DNA of 64,000 nt, from NCBI RefSeq assembly GCF_011734195.1, contig NZ_JAANTH010000001.1, positions 62,001-126,000 of the forward strand, given 5' to 3'. A model generated the notes under the pieces. It had not been told where the DNA came from, did no database searches, and saw only the letters and a program-made list of their open reading frames with translations. Positions 1-8,853 of the stretch are shown here, one piece after another; position 1 is the first letter of the stretch, and each line of letters begins with the position of its first letter. The DNA is from Halobacterium sp. R2-5. GTDB lineage: Archaea > Halobacteriota > Halobacteria > Halobacteriales > Halobacteriaceae. The position numbers and the translations under genes were made by a program.

Positions 1-449
1 GCGACGGCTTCGTCGGCGCGACCGTCGGCGCGGACGTCGCGTTCGGCCCGGAGAACCTCGGGCTGCCGCGCGCGGAAATCGACGAGCGCGTCGCGGAAGC
101 CCTCGACGCCGTCGAGCTCGCGGGCCGCCGCGACGAGCGCATCGACGAGCTCTCCGGCGGCGAGCAGGCGCGGGTCGCCATCGCGGGCGCGCTCGCGATG
201 GCTCCCGACCACCTCGTGCTCGACGAGCCGTTCGCGGGGCTGGACTGGCCCGCCCGCGAGTCCGTCCTCGACCGCTTACGCGCGCTCCACGACGCCGGGA
301 CGAGCCTCGTCGTCGTCACCCACGACCTCCGCGACGTCTGGACGTTCGCGGACCGCGTCGTCGCGCTCGCCGACGGCGAAATCGCGGTCGACGGCCCGCC
401 GGAGGAGGTCCGCGAGCGCCTCGCCGACCTCGGGGTGCGGCCGCCGTGA
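1..449 (+). CDS. ECF-type ABC transporter ATP-binding protein (5' end cut off)
   Basis: This is the C-terminal part of an energy-coupling-factor ATPase (CbiO/BioM/EcfA type), which hydrolyses ATP to drive vitamin or metal uptake. The open frame runs from the window edge in the frame of base 3. It shows the ECF-typical stretch VAFGPENLGLP, the ABC signature LSGGEQ (near base 150), the Walker B motif LVLDEP (near base 214) and the switch His in VVTHD. The Walker A region lies outside the window. The stop overlaps the GTG start of the next gene (GTGA), so the two are translationally coupled. The substrate is not shown; biotin or cobalt/nickel are the usual options. Confidence 0.9.
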   Translation, partial: DGFVGATVGADVAFGPENLGLPRAEIDERVAEALDAVELAGRRDERIDELSGGEQARVAIAGALAMAPDHLVLDEPFAGLDWPARESVLDRLRALHDAGTSLVVVTHDLRDVWTFADRVVALADGEIAVDGPPEEVRERLADLGVRPP

Positions 450-1153
450 CGCTCGCGTACCGGCCCGGCGACGGCGTCCTGCACGGCCTCGACCCGCGCG
501 CGAAGCTCGCGCTGCAGGCCGCGTTCGCGGCGGTCGCGTTCGCACACACCACGCCACTCGGCCTCGCGCTCCTGACCCCGGTCGCCATCGTCGCGCCGTA
601 CCTCGCCGACGCCTCGCCGCTGGCCGCGCTCCGGGAGTTCCGGGTCGCGCTCCCGTTCCTCGTCGCCGGGCCCGTCGTCGCCGCCGTCGCGCCCGGCTCG
701 CCGTGGATCCGCCCGGAAGCCGCCGTTTCGGCGGCGCTGGCGTCCTACCGCGTCGTGCTCGTGTTGCTCGTCGCGGCCGCGTACGTCTACAGCACGCCCA
801 CGCGGGACTCGCGGGCCGCGGTGCGGTGGCTGCTGCCCGGGCGCCTCGGCGCGGTGGCGGGCGTCGGCGTCGCGCTCGTCGTCCGGTTTCTGCCGGTGCT
901 GCAGTCAGACCTCGCGGGCCGCCGGGACGCCGTGAACGCGCGCCTCGGGAGCGAGCGCCCGCTCCGCGAGCGGATGCGACTCGTCGCCATCGGCGGCCTC
1001 GCTCGCGCGCTCGACCGCGCGAGCCGGCTCTCCGTCGCACTCCGCGCACGGTGTTTCTCCTGGAATCCCACGCCCCCGCCGCTGGCTTACGGCCGACGGG
1101 ACTGGCTGGCGACGGGCGTGGCAGTGGCGCTCGCCGGGGTCGCGCTCGTCTGA
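446..1153 (+). CDS. ECF transporter transmembrane component (EcfT/CbiQ/BioN family)
   Basis: A 235-residue integral membrane scaffold that links the ECF ATPase to a substrate-binding S component. The N-terminus YRPGDGVLHGLDPRAKLALQ is typical of CbiQ/BioN (short helix, then 'LDPRxKL'). Several hydrophobic segments follow, with coupling helices containing Ala-Arg-x motifs in the second half (around LARALDRASRLSVALRAR). The GTG start at 446 overlaps the upstream stop, indicating one operon. The S component (BioY or CbiM) is probably upstream, outside the window. Confidence 0.88.
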   Translation: MTLAYRPGDGVLHGLDPRAKLALQAAFAAVAFAHTTPLGLALLTPVAIVAPYLADASPLAALREFRVALPFLVAGPVVAAVAPGSPWIRPEAAVSAALASYRVVLVLLVAAAYVYSTPTRDSRAAVRWLLPGRLGAVAGVGVALVVRFLPVLQSDLAGRRDAVNARLGSERPLRERMRLVAIGGLARALDRASRLSVALRARCFSWNPTPPPLAYGRRDWLATGVAVALAGVALV

Positions 1154-1188
1154 AGAAACCGTTAGCGAGTGGTTTTCCGGGTGCCAAC

Positions 1189-1196
1189 CTTTAAGC
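1189..1196 (+). promoter_or_regulatory. TATA-like promoter element of the Fe-S reductase gene
   Basis: The sequence AACCTTTAAG ends about 25 bases before the ATG at 1220. That is the spacing of a haloarchaeal TATA box for a leaderless transcript, and it decides the start codon over the in-frame upstream GTG at 1169, which lies before the box. Confidence 0.6.
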
Positions 1197-1219
1197 GGGT
1201 CGTCGCCCGCGTTTCTGGT

Positions 1220-3355
1220 ATGTCTTCGTTCGTGCTGGCGCAAGCAGGGGTCGAGACGCGACCCACGTTCTGGCGCATCGGACACGTCGGCGAGGCGCTG
1301 TTCTACTACCTCGCCGCCGTCGCCGTCGCCATCTTCCTGTACGGCGTCTACCACCGGTTCGCGACGTACGCCCGCGGCGCTGACGACCCGATAGACCGGC
1401 TCACCGACCTGCCGTCCCGCGTGCTCTCGGCCGCGAAGATCGCGGCCTCGAACGAGAAGCAGTACGACCGCGACCTCTACGCGGGGCTGATGCACACGTT
1501 CATCATGTGGGGGTTCCTGACGCTGCTCATCGCGACGACCATCCTCGGCATCGACATGGACCTCTGGACGCTCGTGCTCGGCCAGCCCTCCTTCTTCGTC
1601 GGCGACTTCTACCTCGCGTACTCGTTCGTCGCCGACGCCATGGGGCTGCTGTTCGTGGTCGGCGTCGGCATGGCGCTGTACCGCCGCTACTGGGTGCGCC
1701 ACGACCGCCTCTGGGGGAAACACACCAGCGCCGAGGACGACCTCTTCGTCTGGACGCTGTTCCTGCTCGGCGTCGGCGGCTACGTCACCGAGGGCGTCCG
1801 CATCCTCGGCACGAGCGCCACCCGCGACGTCTCCTTCGAGACCGTGTCGTTCGTCGGCTGGTTCGTCAAGGACGTCCTCCAGATGGCGGGCGTCACCGCC
1901 GACGCCGCGGCCGCGGCGTACCCCGCGGTGTGGTGGAGTCACGCGCTGCTCGCGCTCGCGTTCGTCGCCGCCGTCCCGTACGCGAAGCCGTTCCACATGC
2001 TCTCCAGTTACGCGAACCTCGTCACCCGCGACGAGGACGCCGGCCGCCGGCTCCCCCGGGTGCCCGAGGACGCCAGCCCCGAGGAGATCGGCCCCTCCGA
2101 GATCGAGGACTTCTCGTGGAAGCAGCTGCTCGACCACGACGCCTGCACGAAGTGCGGGCGCTGCTCGTCGGTCTGCCCCGCGAAGGCCTCCGGCCGGCCG
2201 CTCGACCCCCGGGACGTCATCCTCGACCTGAAGAACTACCGCGAGGGCCTGGAAGCCGGCGAGCGCGAGGAAGTCGACATCGTCGCGGACGGCGGCACCT
2301 CCGTCATCGACGCCGAGACGATGGAGTCCTGCATGAGCTGTATGGCGTGCATGGACGCCTGCCCGGTCGACATCGAGCACGTCACGCAGTTCACGGAGAT
2401 GAACCGCCGGCTCACCGAGTCCGGCCAGATGAACAAGAACGTCGAGGAGGCCGTGATGAACGTCTTCCAGAAGGGCAACACGTTCGGCGACCCCGACCGC
2501 AAGCGCCCCGACTGGACCGAGGAGCTGGACTTCGAGGTGCCGGACGCCCGCGAGCAGTCCGTCGAGTACCTCTGGTACGTCGGCGACTACCCGAGCTACG
2601 ACGACCGCAACAAGCACGTCGCGCGCTCGCTCGCCAAGGTCTTCGAGGAGGCCGGCGTGGACTACGGCATCCTCTACGAGGACGAGCAGAACGACGGCAA
2701 CGACATCCGCCGCGTCGGCGAGGAGGGGCTCTTCGAGATGGTCGCCGAGGAGAACATCGAGGCATTCGAGGACTGCGACTACGAGAAGATCGTCTGCACG
2801 GACCCGCACTCGTACAACACGTTCAGCAACGAGTACGAGCAGTTCGGCTTCGAGGACGGCGACTCGGTCTACCACTACACGCAGGTCGTCGAGAACCTCG
2901 TGAACGCGGGCGCGCTCGGCCTCTCCGGTACCGAACTCGACGACACCGTGACGTACCACGACCCCTGCCACCTCGGCCGGTACAACGGCGAGTTCGAGGC
3001 GCCCCGCGAGGTCGTGCGCGCCACGGGCGTCACGCTCGACGAGATGCCACGCAACCGCTCGGACTCGTTCTGCTGCGGGGGCGGCGGCGGCGGCCTCTGG
3101 ATGGACTTCGACGAGGAGCCCAAGCCCAGCGAGGAGCGCATCCGGGAAGCGCTAGAAGACACGGACGCGGGCCCGGACGTCGACCGCTTCGTCGTCGCGT
3201 GCCCGATGTGCATGACGATGTACGAGGACGGCCGGAAGACCGGCGGCTACGAGGACGACATCGAGATCACGGACGTCACCGAACTGCTCGTCGAAGCCAT
3301 CGACGCGAAACACGAGGGGAACAGGGCGGGCGCGACCTCGGCGGCCGCGGACTAG
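1220..3355 (+). CDS. Membrane heterodisulfide reductase-like Fe-S protein (HdrED-type fusion)
   Basis: A 711-residue fusion. The N-terminal ~300 residues form a multi-helix membrane domain like nitrate reductase gamma/HdrE. Two [4Fe-4S] ferredoxin motifs follow: CTKCGRCSSVCP near residue 309 and CMSCMACMDACP near residue 371. The C-terminus holds two CCG-type cysteine-rich modules (HDPCH near 582, FCCGGG near 617, CPMCM near 660) as in HdrD/GlpC. It probably passes electrons between membrane quinones or haem and a thiol or flavoprotein partner; haloarchaea make no methane, so the substrate is unknown. The start at 1220 is chosen from the promoter position. It appears monocistronic. Confidence 0.85.
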   Translation: MSSFVLAQAGVETRPTFWRIGHVGEALFYYLAAVAVAIFLYGVYHRFATYARGADDPIDRLTDLPSRVLSAAKIAASNEKQYDRDLYAGLMHTFIMWGFLTLLIATTILGIDMDLWTLVLGQPSFFVGDFYLAYSFVADAMGLLFVVGVGMALYRRYWVRHDRLWGKHTSAEDDLFVWTLFLLGVGGYVTEGVRILGTSATRDVSFETVSFVGWFVKDVLQMAGVTADAAAAAYPAVWWSHALLALAFVAAVPYAKPFHMLSSYANLVTRDEDAGRRLPRVPEDASPEEIGPSEIEDFSWKQLLDHDACTKCGRCSSVCPAKASGRPLDPRDVILDLKNYREGLEAGEREEVDIVADGGTSVIDAETMESCMSCMACMDACPVDIEHVTQFTEMNRRLTESGQMNKNVEEAVMNVFQKGNTFGDPDRKRPDWTEELDFEVPDAREQSVEYLWYVGDYPSYDDRNKHVARSLAKVFEEAGVDYGILYEDEQNDGNDIRRVGEEGLFEMVAEENIEAFEDCDYEKIVCTDPHSYNTFSNEYEQFGFEDGDSVYHYTQVVENLVNAGALGLSGTELDDTVTYHDPCHLGRYNGEFEAPREVVRATGVTLDEMPRNRSDSFCCGGGGGGLWMDFDEEPKPSEERIREALEDTDAGPDVDRFVVACPMCMTMYEDGRKTGGYEDDIEITDVTELLVEAIDAKHEGNRAGATSAAAD

Positions 3356-3493
3356 TTCGGTTCACCACTCGGTGAGCGCTCGCGCACCGACGGCGTAGAG
3401 CGCCCACTCCACCCGGGCCGAGGCGCGAGCACGCCGCCGAGGACGGGCGCCGCTTCCGCGAACCCTTTTGGCGCGCGGCCCCGAGATTCGTCC

Positions 3494-4474
3494 ATGGACT
3501 TGACGGACCGACCGCGGCGGCTGCGGCGAGACGGCGTGCGCGGGCTAGTCTCGGAGACGAGCCTGGCGCCGACGGACTTCGTCGCTCCCGTGTTCGTGGA
3601 CGCGACGACCGACGAGCGCGTGCCCATCGAGTCGATGCCGGGCCGCGAGCGCGTGCCGGTCGACGAGGCAGTCGCACGCGTCGAGGAGGTGCTCGCGACG
3701 GGCGTGGAGGCGGTCATCGTGTTCGGCATCCCGGAGTCGAAGGACGAGCACGGGACGCGCGCGTACGCCGAGAACGGCGTCGTGCAGGAGGCCGTGCGGC
3801 GCATCACGAGCGAGACGGACGCGTACGTCATCACGGACGTCTGCCTCTGCGAGTACACGAGCCACGGCCACTGCGGGGTGCTCGAAGCCGACGCCGACGA
3901 CGACCCCGACCTCACGGTGGAGAACGACGAGACGCTCGACTTGCTCGCGAAGACGGCGGTCTCGCACGCGGAGGCGGGCGCGGAGATGATCGCGCCGTCG
4001 TCGATGACCGACGGGATGGTCGCGGCCATCCGTGAGGCGCTGGACGGCGCGGGCTTCGAGGACGTGCCGGTCATGAGCTACGCGGCGAAGTACGAGTCGG
4101 CGTTCTACGGGCCGTTCCGGGACGCCGCGGACGGCGCGCCCGCGTTCGGGGACCGCCGGCACTACCAGATGGACCCCGCGAACCGCCGCGAGGCCGCGCG
4201 GGAGGTCGCTCTCGACGTCGAGCAGGGCGCGGACGTGCTGATGGTCAAGCCCGCGCTCCCGTACCTCGACGTCGTCTCCGACGTCCGCGAGCAGTTCGAC
4301 CGGCCGGTCGCGGCGTACAACGTCTCCGGCGAGTACGCGATGCTGCACGCGGCCGGCGAGAACGGCTGGCTGGACGTCGAGGAGGCCGCCCGGGAGTCCC
4401 TGCTGTCCATCAAGCGCGCGGGCGCGGACCTCATCATCACGTACTTTGCAGAGGACGTCGCCGAGTCGCTGTAG
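3494..4474 (+). CDS. hemB: Delta-aminolevulinic acid dehydratase (porphobilinogen synthase)
   Basis: Condenses two 5-aminolevulinates into porphobilinogen, in cytoplasmic haem/sirohaem synthesis. The length (326 aa) is normal. The zinc-site cysteines appear in [14 protein letters not shown], and the two active-site lysines in [14 protein letters not shown] and [11 protein letters not shown]. The window also carries hemL, hemC, cobA and hemD downstream, so most of the C5 tetrapyrrole route is local. A T-rich stretch (CCCTTTTGG, near 3463) lies about 28 bases before the ATG and may be the TATA box. Confidence 0.96.
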   Translation: MDLTDRPRRLRRDGVRGLVSETSLAPTDFVAPVFVDATTDERVPIESMPGRERVPVDEAVARVEEVLATGVEAVIVFGIPESKDEHGTRAYAENGVVQEAVRRITSETDAYVITDVCLCEYTSHGHCGVLEADADDDPDLTVENDETLDLLAKTAVSHAEAGAEMIAPSSMTDGMVAAIREALDGAGFEDVPVMSYAAKYESAFYGPFRDAADGAPAFGDRRHYQMDPANRREAAREVALDVEQGADVLMVKPALPYLDVVSDVREQFDRPVAAYNVSGEYAMLHAAGENGWLDVEEAARESLLSIKRAGADLIITYFAEDVAESL

Positions 4475-4713
4475 ATAGTCGAACGTCTCCGCCGCGCGCA
4501 CACTGCGCGCCCGTTCGACCGACCGTGTCCGGCAATTCTCGCGTGAACGCGCGTCCACTCTCGACGGTCGAACGTCCAAGAGAGTGGACGGTTTACGTCC
4601 TTATATCGACTAAATCCACTTGTAATCCGGACGGACATCCACGACTCGCCCCAGAAATAGTGCTTTGTCAAGCAAACCTTTACGTATCATCCGGTCGTGG
4701 CAATGAACTGTAG
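4475..4713. other. Intergenic region after hemB with promoter-like sequences
   Basis: No convincing gene. A 62-codon open frame here (4525-4713) has no coding character. The stretch contains an 11-base-pair inverted repeat (listed separately) followed directly by AT-rich TTTACGTCCTTATATCGACT (4592-4611), and a second TATA-like CCTTTACGTA around 4677-4686. Both could start a transcript towards hemL. Confidence 0.5.
4552..4590. repeat. Perfect 11-bp inverted repeat upstream of a TATA-like box
   Basis: CGTCCACTCTC (4552-4562) and GAGAGTGGACG (4580-4590) are exact reverse complements separated by 17 bases. They sit immediately before an AT-rich promoter-like stretch. This could be a dimeric regulator site, or a hairpin ending the hemB transcript; there is no T-tract, so an operator is slightly favoured. 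Confidence 0.5.
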
Positions 4714-4929
4714 ATGCGCGAAACGAACGCCGCGGTTTCGAACCAGGTAGTGGACGTGCGTTCATCCACATCACCTGTGTCGACCGCTCCGGACGCGGGA
4801 GCCCCTCGCGGTAACTCGGACTGCGTGCTCGTAGCCTGTGCTCGGCGGCTCCCCCCGGCAGACGTACCCCTACCCGACGGCGAGACCGGCGGCATCCGTT
4901 CGCGCATGCTCACGGAGGTGATCCACTAA
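4714..4929 (+). CDS. Possible small hypothetical protein (71 aa)
   Basis: An ATG frame of 71 residues lying ~28-37 bases after a TATA-like CCTTTACGTA. The product has no recognisable domain, one pair of Cys residues (DCVLVACARR), and a composition (Ser/Pro/Arg) that is not typically haloarchaeal. It lies between hemB and hemL in a low-coding stretch. It could be a real short protein, a leader peptide or chance; I do not recognise it. Confidence 0.25.
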   Translation: MRETNAAVSNQVVDVRSSTSPVSTAPDAGAPRGNSDCVLVACARRLPPADVPLPDGETGGIRSRMLTEVIH

Positions 4930-4962
4930 GTGCGACGAACGACACTCTGTCAGTGACCACAG

Positions 4963-5015
4963 CGGACTGTGCTCACCGTGTGTACGCCGGCCCCATCGCT
5001 GTCGGACTGTGCTCA
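4963..5015. repeat. 13-bp direct repeat spaced 40 bp upstream of hemL
   Basis: CGGACTGTGCTCA occurs at 4963-4975 and again at 5003-5015, start to start exactly 40 bases (about four helical turns). It lies 166-218 bases before the hemL start. Such phased repeats can be tandem regulator sites; no function is shown. Confidence 0.4.
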
Positions 5016-5180
5016 ATCGGCCGGCACCTTTCGTCCACCCTTCGGCGGTTCTCCGATCGCTCAACTCCGTAGCGCCGCGTGACGCGGCCGCAGAGTGACT
5101 CGGCACCGTCGAAGTCCGGCCTCGACGACGCGAACGCGTAACCCACCAGCTATTTTCACGGACCCCTCCAAAGAGCGAGT

Positions 5181-6518
5181 ATGAACCGCGAGACGTCACG
5201 CGACCTCTACGACCGCTCGCTCGACGTGCTCGTCGGCGGCGTGAACTCCTCGGTGCGGGCCGCCCCGCAGCCGTACCCGACGTTCGTCTCCAAAGGCGAC
5301 GGCGGCCACGTCGTCGACGCCGACGGGAACCGGTACGTCGACTGGGTAATGGGCCTCGGCCCGCTGCTGCTCGGCCACGACCTCCCCGAGCCCGTCCAGG
5401 CGGCGATCCAGCAGCGCGCCAGCGAGGGCCCGATGTACGGGATGCCGACCGAACTCGAAGTCGAGCACGCGGAGTTCGTCGCGCGCCACGTCCCGAGCGT
5501 CGAGATGCTGCGGTTCGTCAACTCCGGCACCGAGGCGACCACGTCGGCGGTCCGGCTCGCTCGCGGGTACACCGGCCGCGACAAGATCGTCGTGATGCAG
5601 TCCGGCTACCACGGCGCCCAGGAGTCCACGCTCGTCGAGGGCGACAGCGAGGAGCGCGGGCCGTCCAGCGCGGGCATCCCCGCGGAGTTCGCCGAGCACA
5701 CGCTCCCGGTGCCGTTCAACGACGCGGACGCCGCCACCGAAGTCTTCGAGGAACACGGCGACGACATCGCCGCCGTGCTCGTCGAGCCGATGCTCGCGAA
5801 CAAGGGTATCGTCGCGCCCGTCGACGGCTTCCACGAGACGCTCCGAGACCTCACTCGCGAGCACGACTCCCTGCTCATCTGGGACGAAGTCATCACCGGC
5901 TTCCGCGTCGGCGGGCTCGGCTGCGCGCAGTCGAAGTACGGCATCACTCCCGACGTCACGACGTTCGGGAAGATCGTCGGCGGCGGCTTCCCCGTCGGCG
6001 CCATCGGCGGCCGCACGGACATCATGGAGGAGTTCACGCCCGTCGGCGACGTCTTCCAGGCCGGGACGTTCTCCGGCCACCCCGTGACGATGGCCGCGGG
6101 CCTGGAGACCCTGCAGTACGCTGCCGAAAACGACGTCTACGAGCACGTCAACTCCCTCGGCCGGACGCTCCGCGAGGGGCTCAGCGACATCGTCGCCGAA
6201 CAGGCGCCCCAGTACACCGTCGCCGGCACGGACAGCCTGTTCAAGGTGCTGTTCACGCGCGGCGGCGACGCCCAGTCCGGCGCGTGCGCGGACGGCTGCG
6301 AGCAGGACCCGAACTGCGACCGCTTCGACGCCTGCCCGAAGACCGGCGCCGACGTCGGCCGCGGCGCCGTCGACCGCTGGAACCGCGTGTTCCGCCCGCA
6401 GATGCTCGACGACGGCGTCCTGCTGTCCCAGAACCAGTACGAGTCCCAGTTCGTCTCCTACGCCCACACCGAGGAGGACGTCGAGCGCACCCTCGAAGCC
6501 TACAGCGACGCCCTCTAG
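5181..6518 (+). CDS. hemL: Glutamate-1-semialdehyde 2,1-aminomutase
   Basis: PLP enzyme that turns glutamate-1-semialdehyde into 5-aminolevulinate, the last step of the C5 route into tetrapyrroles. The length is 445 aa. The PLP lysine is K264 in [18 protein letters not shown]; the N-terminal [17 protein letters not shown] and [13 protein letters not shown] motifs are typical. Unusually, residues 369-385 carry four cysteines (C369, C373, C379, C385; C-x3-C-x5-C-x5-C) in a loop near the C-terminal domain that bacterial enzymes lack. A TATA-like TATTTT lies about 30 bases before the ATG. Confidence 0.96.
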   Translation: MNRETSRDLYDRSLDVLVGGVNSSVRAAPQPYPTFVSKGDGGHVVDADGNRYVDWVMGLGPLLLGHDLPEPVQAAIQQRASEGPMYGMPTELEVEHAEFVARHVPSVEMLRFVNSGTEATTSAVRLARGYTGRDKIVVMQSGYHGAQESTLVEGDSEERGPSSAGIPAEFAEHTLPVPFNDADAATEVFEEHGDDIAAVLVEPMLANKGIVAPVDGFHETLRDLTREHDSLLIWDEVITGFRVGGLGCAQSKYGITPDVTTFGKIVGGGFPVGAIGGRTDIMEEFTPVGDVFQAGTFSGHPVTMAAGLETLQYAAENDVYEHVNSLGRTLREGLSDIVAEQAPQYTVAGTDSLFKVLFTRGGDAQSGACADGCEQDPNCDRFDACPKTGADVGRGAVDRWNRVFRPQMLDDGVLLSQNQYESQFVSYAHTEEDVERTLEAYSDAL

Positions 6519-6549
6519 ATTTTTGGCGACCGCCCGCTAACGCTCGCGT

Positions 6550-7020
6550 ATGGCAGAGTCGCCCTCCACGGACGCCGACTCGCGGACGGACGCCCGCGAC
6601 GCGCAGGACACGTCCGACTCCAGCTGGTGGTACTGGGTCGCGGCCATCCCCATCTACTACGTCGTCGGCACCGCGCTCGGGTTCGTCGTCGGCGTCGCCT
6701 CGTTCGCGTTCGCGCTCACCGGAATGGGCACAATGGACCCCGGCCCCGGGATGGGGATACCGATTGGCTGGGGACTCGGCTTCGCCAGCGTGTTCGTCGT
6801 CGTCGCGGTGCTCGCCGCCGCCGGCATCCTGCTGTCGCTGCTGTTCCCGCTGGCAATCTACCTCGACGCCGACGCCGTCGCCGCCACAGGTGGGGAGTGG
6901 GAGCCCGACGCCGTGCTGTACGGCCTCATCGGGCTCGTCGGCGTCTTCGCGCAGCCGGTCCAGGTCCCGGTCGGCGTCTACTACCTCTACCGCCGCCATC
7001 AGGCGACGGGCGTCCCGTGA
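6550..7020 (+). CDS. Hypothetical membrane protein, paralogue of the next gene
   Basis: A 156-residue protein with a short polar N-terminus, then SSWWYWVAAIP and about three to four hydrophobic helices, one of them with a Gly/Met/Pro-rich loop (GMGTMDPGPGMG). The next gene begins with the same W-W-Y-W-V-A-A motif and matches in layout, so the two arose by tandem duplication. They are embedded between hemL and hemC with gaps of about 30 bases. No enzymatic motif is visible; a role in haem metabolism is only suggested by position. Confidence 0.75.
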   Translation: MAESPSTDADSRTDARDAQDTSDSSWWYWVAAIPIYYVVGTALGFVVGVASFAFALTGMGTMDPGPGMGIPIGWGLGFASVFVVVAVLAAAGILLSLLFPLAIYLDADAVAATGGEWEPDAVLYGLIGLVGVFAQPVQVPVGVYYLYRRHQATGVP

Positions 7021-7052
7021 CGTACAAGCGACGCCGGCCCCAACCACGAGCC

Positions 7053-7547
7053 ATGAGTGAACTCCGCGTGGACTCGCGGTGGTGGTACTGGGTCGCCGCC
7101 GTCCCGGTCGTCACCGCGTTCTGGCTGGTGTGCTCGCTGTGGGTCGCCGCCGTCGTCGTCCTCGTCCCCGAAGCGGTCGTCTCCGACGCCGCAGCCGTCG
7201 TCTCGATTCCCGCCGTCGCGCTGGGCGTCCCCGCGCTCGTCGCGTTCCTCTTCCTCCCGCTGGCGCTCTGGATGGACGGGCGCGCCGTCAGCGCCGCCGG
7301 CGGCGACTGGCCCGACAGCGGCCCGAACGACGCCGGAATCGCGCTGCTCGCGGACCTACTCGTTCTCGCCGGCGCCGCCCTCTTCTTCCAGGGAGCGGCC
7401 GCCGCCGCGGTCGGCGTCCTCGGCGGCGCCGCTCTCGGCACCTGGGTCGCCGTCCGCTACCTCCGCCAGCGCAGCGACCACGTCGCGATGCCCGGGTCGC
7501 TGTGGGAGTGGCGCGAGGAACTGCGCGCGGACGAACCGGTGCGGTAA
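7053..7547 (+). CDS. Hypothetical membrane protein, paralogue of the previous gene
   Basis: A 164-residue membrane protein starting at the ATG at 7053 (MSELRVDSRWWYWVAAVPVV); the open frame extends further upstream only as an antisense-like shadow of the preceding gene. It has about four hydrophobic helices and the motif ALWMDGRAVSAAGGDWPDSG, matching AIYLDADAVAATGGEWEPDA in the upstream paralogue. Function unknown. A T5 run just downstream (7558-7562) may help end transcription. Confidence 0.75.
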   Translation: MSELRVDSRWWYWVAAVPVVTAFWLVCSLWVAAVVVLVPEAVVSDAAAVVSIPAVALGVPALVAFLFLPLALWMDGRAVSAAGGDWPDSGPNDAGIALLADLLVLAGAALFFQGAAAAAVGVLGGAALGTWVAVRYLRQRSDHVAMPGSLWEWREELRADEPVR

Positions 7548-7573
7548 GCGAGGACGCTTTTTCTGGCGGGCAC

Positions 7574-7640
7574 GCGGCTCGCGGCTCGCGGCTCACTTCG
7601 TTCGCCGCTCGCTCTTGCGTGGCGCTCCGCGGGAGCGCCA
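7574..7640. repeat. Triple GCGGCTC repeat and hairpin before hemC
   Basis: GCGGCTC occurs three times head to tail (7574-7594). Further on, TGGCGCTCC (7620-7628) and GGAGCGCCA (7632-7640) form a 9-bp hairpin with a 3-base loop. Together they fill the gap between the membrane paralogue and hemC and resemble the 'CTTCGCTC'-rich intergenic repeats elsewhere in the window. Confidence 0.5.
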
Positions 7641-7680
7641 CAACGCAGGGGGTTTCAACCCAGCGCGCCGAGAGAGACAC

Positions 7681-8853
7681 ATGACCGACGCGATACGCCT
7701 CGCCACCCGCGGCTCGGACCTCGCGCTCCGACAGGCGGGCGAGGTCAAGTCGACGCTCGAAGACCACCGCCACGACGTCGAAGTCGTGGAAGTCGAGACG
7801 ACCGGCGACCGCGTGACGGACGCGCTCATCCAGGACCTCGGGAAGACGGGCGCGTTCGTGCGCACGCTCGACGAGCGCGTGCTCGACGGGGACGTGGACG
7901 CGGCCGTTCACTCGATGAAGGACGTCCCGACCGACGTACCGGACGACCTCGTGGTGGCGGCGGTGCCGCACCGCTCGACGCCCGCGGACGCGCTCGTGAC
8001 GCCGAACGGCACGAGCCTCGAGAACCTCCCGGCGGGCAGCGTCGTGGGGACCGCGAGCCTGCGGCGCGGCGCGCAGGTGCGAGCGCACCGCCCCGACCTC
8101 GAAGTCGAGCCGATCCGCGGGAACGTAGACACGCGCGTCGAGAAGCTGCTCGCGCCCGAACTCCAGGACGAACACGAGCGCCGCACGGAGGCCGAGAAGG
8201 AGCGCATGGAGCAAGACGCCCGCCAGCAGGAGCGCGGCGATTACGAACCCGGTGAGGCCGTCGAGGAGGGCGTCGAGAACCTCGAGGACGACGGCGAGAG
8301 CGAACAAGACAACCGCCAGAACGCGGAGTTCGACCAGACCGTCGAGGAGTGGTTCGAGTCGCTGTCGGCGCTCGAACAGTCCGCGCTCGAACGCGAGGTC
8401 GAGACGGAGTACGACGCGGTCGTGCTCGCGCAGGTCGGCCTCGAACGCACCGGGCTCACCCACCACGTCCACGACGAGAAGCTGTCGACGGGCGCGCACG
8501 TGCCGGCGCCCGGCCAGGGCGCGCTCGCGGTGACCGCACGGAAGGGCAGCGACGTCGCGGACGCGCTCCGGGACGCTCTCGACCACGTGCGCTCGCGGGT
8601 GGAGACGACGACCGAGCGCGTCGTCCTCGAAGAGGTCGGCGGCGGCTGCATCGCGCCCATCGGCGTGTACGCGCTCGTGCAGGGGGACACCGTGCGGACG
8701 GATGTCCAGGTGTTCAGCCGAGACGGCACCGAGCAGGTCGGCGAGACCCGCGAACTCGACGTGGAGAACTACGCGAAGGAGGCCCGGGAGTTCGCCGCCG
8801 ACCTCCGCGAGCGCGGCGCGACCGACCTCATCGAAGAGGCCAAGCGGGAATGA
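7681..8853 (+). CDS. hemC: Hydroxymethylbilane synthase (porphobilinogen deaminase) with acidic insert
   Basis: Polymerises four porphobilinogens into hydroxymethylbilane. The start at 7681 begins MTDAIRLATRGSDLALRQA. The dipyrromethane-cofactor cysteine is C323 (GGGCIAPIGVY), with the conserved SLRRGAQ near residue 127. At 390 aa it is ~80 residues longer than usual. The extra part (about residues 157-241) is very acidic (many Glu, Asp and Gln) and sits between GNVDTRVEKL and EYDAVVLAQVGL, where bacterial enzymes have only a few residues. It overlaps cobA by ATGA. Confidence 0.95.
   Translation: MTDAIRLATRGSDLALRQAGEVKSTLEDHRHDVEVVEVETTGDRVTDALIQDLGKTGAFVRTLDERVLDGDVDAAVHSMKDVPTDVPDDLVVAAVPHRSTPADALVTPNGTSLENLPAGSVVGTASLRRGAQVRAHRPDLEVEPIRGNVDTRVEKLLAPELQDEHERRTEAEKERMEQDARQQERGDYEPGEAVEEGVENLEDDGESEQDNRQNAEFDQTVEEWFESLSALEQSALEREVETEYDAVVLAQVGLERTGLTHHVHDEKLSTGAHVPAPGQGALAVTARKGSDVADALRDALDHVRSRVETTTERVVLEEVGGGCIAPIGVYALVQGDTVRTDVQVFSRDGTEQVGETRELDVENYAKEAREFAADLRERGATDLIEEAKRE

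Noticed and set aside
905-2971. 688-codon minus-strand open frame
   Set aside because: Antisense to the heterodisulfide-reductase-like gene; Val/Asp/Arg-rich shadow with no domain.
4525-4713. 62-codon frame after hemB
   Set aside because: Runs through an inverted repeat and two promoter-like AT-rich stretches and has no coding-type composition.
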